64,000 bases of DNA from Nocardia sp. SYP-A9097. GTDB taxonomy: Bacteria; Actinomycetota; Actinomycetes; Mycobacteriales; Mycobacteriaceae. The stretch lies in the NCBI RefSeq assembly GCF_009649815.1, contig NZ_WJIC01000003.1, positions 124,001-188,000 on the forward strand. The letters are read 5' to 3'. A program made the position numbers and the translations under genes. This document shows, piece after piece, positions 62,221 through 64,000 of this stretch. Numbering within the stretch: position 1 is the stretch's first letter; each line of letters begins with the position of its first letter. The notes beneath the pieces were generated by a model. The model worked only from the letters and a program-made list of their open reading frames with translations. It ran no database searches and was not told the DNA's origin.

Positions 62221-62624
62221 GAAGAGCCGGTGCCGGAGCCGCTGCCGCCCGAGCCGCTTCCCGCGGAGCCGCTGCCCAGGGAGCCGGTGTTGATGCTGGT
62301 GGTGGTCTGGAGTTTCCAGGTTCCGCAGCCGGTGGTGAAGAATGCGATATCGCCGGGCTTGATCTCGACGGTGACTTTGCCGTTGATCGCGCCGCCACTC
62401 TCCAGTACGGCGCTGAGGTCGTCGGTGATGGCCGAGAGTCGCGCCCACGCGCAGATGGTGGCGGCGGTGGTCGTGGTGTAGACACCGGGCTTGATATCGA
62501 CGCCGACTTTGAAGGTGGAGTCGTAGCCCATGGAGTCCGCGACGGTGGCCGAAGCCGGTCCGGCGGCGCTCATCAGGGCGGCGGCGGTGAGGGCAATACC
62601 ATTGACCCACAGGGATTTACGCAT
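62217..62624 (-). CDS. Secreted protein with Gly/Ser tail
   Basis: 135 residues from ATG 62624. Signal peptide (MRKSLW, hydrophobic 9-21, cleavage after ASA, residue 26). The mature domain (about 30-112) has two Cys (58 and 100), alternating strands and KPGVYTT and KPGDIAFFTTG motifs. The last 22 residues are a flexible Gly/Ser run (GSGSAGSGSGGSGS). No family known. It resembles other small secreted actinobacterial proteins of unknown function. Confidence 0.75.
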   Translation of the reverse strand: MRKSLWVNGIALTAAALMSAAGPASATVADSMGYDSTFKVGVDIKPGVYTTTTAATICAWARLSAITDDLSAVLESGGAINGKVTVEIKPGDIAFFTTGCGTWKLQTTTSINTGSLGSGSAGSGSGGSGSGTGSS

Positions 62625-62755
62625 GGAGCGGGGTCCTTCCGGCGGATCCGCGGCCGCGCATCCGATGCTCGCCGCGACCCACATCAAATATCTGAAAATG
62701 AAGTGTTTCGCAGGGTAATCGGCGCGTGCTCACGCCGTGGTGCTTTCGCTCGAGT

Positions 62756-63349
62756 TCAGGCCGCGCCGATCCGACCGGCGAGCTCCGTGCTCAAGGGGTA
62801 CGGCCGCTCCGGAGGCAGGAGTGCCTTCGCACGCTCGGCATGTCCCGCGCGCAGGTGCGCGGACATCTTGTGCACCAACGGCGTCAGATCGCGGATCTCC
62901 AATGTCCAGTCCTGGACATAACTCTCGATAATGTGCCGGGACAGCCCCACCTGAATGCTGCGATGGTCCAGCTTGGCATCGCGCAGTGAATACTCCGGAT
63001 CCCACTGCACATGAACCACCGCGTGCGCGAACAACTTTCGCCATTCGACCGCATCGGCATACACCCGCCGCTCCGGGCTGGTGAGCACCGCCTGCCCGAG
63101 CGCCTGCTCCCATCCCGCGCGCGAAATACGCACCGCGAGAATGCGTTCCTGCCCGGGCTTGCGAGCCCAATTGCTGCGGTGCATGAGCCAGCGGAACGAC
63201 GGTTTGATCCATGTCATGCGATTGGTGGAGAACGGCGGCACGAACCGTTGCGCCGCCACCGCCGGTCCGGCGATCTGCTCGCCGTACGCCTGATAGACGA
63301 CAATGCTGTCGCGGTCGTAATCGGCCCTGATCTCGAAATTGTTCGTCAT
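62756..63349 (-). CDS. DUF4291 family protein
   Basis: 197 residues from ATG 63349. It matches the DUF4291 family: [17 protein letters not shown] near the N-terminus, then [32 protein letters not shown] (about 44-76), and [16 protein letters not shown]. The ATG overlaps the stop of the upstream PARG gene (ATGA), so the two are co-translated. I recall, but cannot verify here, that this family has been placed near ADP-ribosyltransferases; that would fit the neighbour. The biochemical role is unproven. Confidence 0.8.
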   Translation of the reverse strand: MTNNFEIRADYDRDSIVVYQAYGEQIAGPAVAAQRFVPPFSTNRMTWIKPSFRWLMHRSNWARKPGQERILAVRISRAGWEQALGQAVLTSPERRVYADAVEWRKLFAHAVVHVQWDPEYSLRDAKLDHRSIQVGLSRHIIESYVQDWTLEIRDLTPLVHKMSAHLRAGHAERAKALLPPERPYPLSTELAGRIGAA

Positions 63350-64000
63350 CGGCTTTCTATGCTGGATTGTGGTGTGGGGGAGGGGAATCGGGCCTCGAAG
63401 GCGGTGCGATTGGGGGAGACGGCCGAGCGATCCCAGACGGCGAAGACCACGCGGTCGAAGGCCGCACCGTAAATGCCCAGGGCGTGTTCGAAGGCCGCGG
63501 CGACCTCGGCGGGATCATTTCGGAATACACCGCAACCCCACGCGCCGAGAACGAGATCGCGGATGCCGTGCCGCGCGGCAATGGCAATCACCTTCTCGGC
63601 GCGCTCATTCAGGATTTCGCGAATCGAAACCGGATGTCCCGCATGAAGGTTCAGCTGACCGGCATTCGGCGCCGCCGAGGTCAGGAACGACACCGGATAC
63701 GGGTCGGCCCGCAGTTCGCCGCGCCTGCCGCGAATCACCGGCACATCGGGCGCGAAGATCACCCGATGGCTGTATCGCAGATCGCTGGAATCGCGGTGCG
63801 CCGCATAGTAATCGGGTGCTTCGAGCAGGCATCGATACAGTAGCGCGCTGCGGCACAGATCCTCCTCCTGCGCCCGCGCCCCGCGTAGATACCCGCCACC
63901 GGGATTGCGCGCCGACGCGAAATTCAGCACGCCGACCGCCGCACCGCCGTCCACGTACAACCGCCGCGCCGCCTCGATACTCCCTTCGGCGGTGACCTCG
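63346..64000 (-). CDS. TIGR02452-type poly(ADP-ribose) glycohydrolase-like macrodomain (partial at 5' end)
   Basis: At least 217 residues; the frame is open to the right edge, so the N-terminus is missing. [17 protein letters not shown] followed by [28 protein letters not shown] shows the catalytic loop GGG-x7-QEE of microbial PARG macrodomains (the GGG and QEE are complete). [26 protein letters not shown] near the C-terminus is the typical ADP-ribose-binding closing strand. Such enzymes remove ADP-ribose from proteins or nucleic acids. It overlaps DUF4291 by 4 nt. Confidence 0.88.
   Translation of the reverse strand, partial: EVTAEGSIEAARRLYVDGGAAVGVLNFASARNPGGGYLRGARAQEEDLCRSALLYRCLLEAPDYYAAHRDSSDLRYSHRVIFAPDVPVIRGRRGELRADPYPVSFLTSAAPNAGQLNLHAGHPVSIREILNERAEKVIAIAARHGIRDLVLGAWGCGVFRNDPAEVAAAFEHALGIYGAAFDRVVFAVWDRSAVSPNRTAFEARFPSPTPQSSIESR

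Overview
The window is high-GC actinobacterial chromosome, most likely Nocardia or a close Nocardiaceae relative. The evidence is strong G/C third-position bias, many GTG and some TTG or apparently leaderless starts, 1-4 nt gene overlaps, hairpin terminators without a T-tract, and a gene order that follows the Mycobacterium tuberculosis block Rv1379-Rv1438 (pyr operon, mihF-gmk-rpoZ-dfp-metK, priA, fmt-fmu-rpe, rib genes, uvrC-rapZ-yvcK-whiA, gap-pgk-tpi). PE/PPE genes, ribG, P55 and lprG, which sit in that block in M. tuberculosis, are absent here. Blocks of accessory genes interrupt the conserved order. No rRNA, tRNA, CRISPR array, prophage or transposase gene was seen.

Region by region. 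1-9450 is accessory: a partial J-domain protein, a GXWXG/DUF4334 protein, an FAD monooxygenase, an AlkB-type dioxygenase with an SOS box, NmrA and GNAT proteins, a short TetR, a ferritin-like hydrolase, an MarR-MFS operon, a TetR and an alpha/beta hydrolase. 9900-18830 is the pyrimidine operon pyrR-pyrB-pyrC-(membrane protein)-carA-carB-pyrF, with a PyrR-type leader in front and a strong hairpin behind. 18830-27830 holds a patatin, a VOC protein, then mihF, gmk, rpoZ, coaBC, metK and an unusually long priA. 27830-33020 is accessory: an MarR/monooxygenase operon, a divergent TetR/NmrA pair, a HAD protein, PadR and a secreted lipase. 33100-36750 is def-fmt-rsmB. 36800-39130 is a hypothetical protein and an anti-sigma/SigF pair on the minus strand. 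39300-43990 is rpe, a hypothetical protein, then ribE-ribBA-ribH and a PH-like membrane protein. 43990-44600 is a gene-free segment built from nested inverted repeats. 44600-52050 holds gamma-glutamyltransferase, an amino acid permease, a small membrane protein, an FAD dehydrogenase and a YcaQ-type glycosylase. 52060-52316 is a cluster of palindromic repeats. 52320-58290 has two small secreted proteins, then uvrC and rapZ-yvcK-whiA. 58460-61523 is gap-pgk-tpiA. 61650-64000 has a truncated beta-propeller protein, a secreted protein, and a DUF4291-PARG macrodomain operon that runs off the right edge.

How the genes work together. The pyr operon is the six-step UMP pathway without pyrD, autoregulated through PyrR. 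gap-pgk-tpiA is the lower-glycolysis triose module. ribE-ribBA-ribH makes riboflavin but needs a ribD elsewhere. def-fmt pair formylation with deformylation of initiator Met. RsbW-SigF is a partner-switching stress module. Several accessory regulators have clear dyad operators next to their own genes, which makes local autoregulation likely.

The most unusual items are the 409-bp inverted-repeat element at 43996-44404, the large low-complexity insertions in PriA and RsmB, the PARG/DUF4291 pair, a 12-residue insertion beside the PGK active site, and an MFS reading frame that runs about 0.5 kb antisense through its convergent neighbour.
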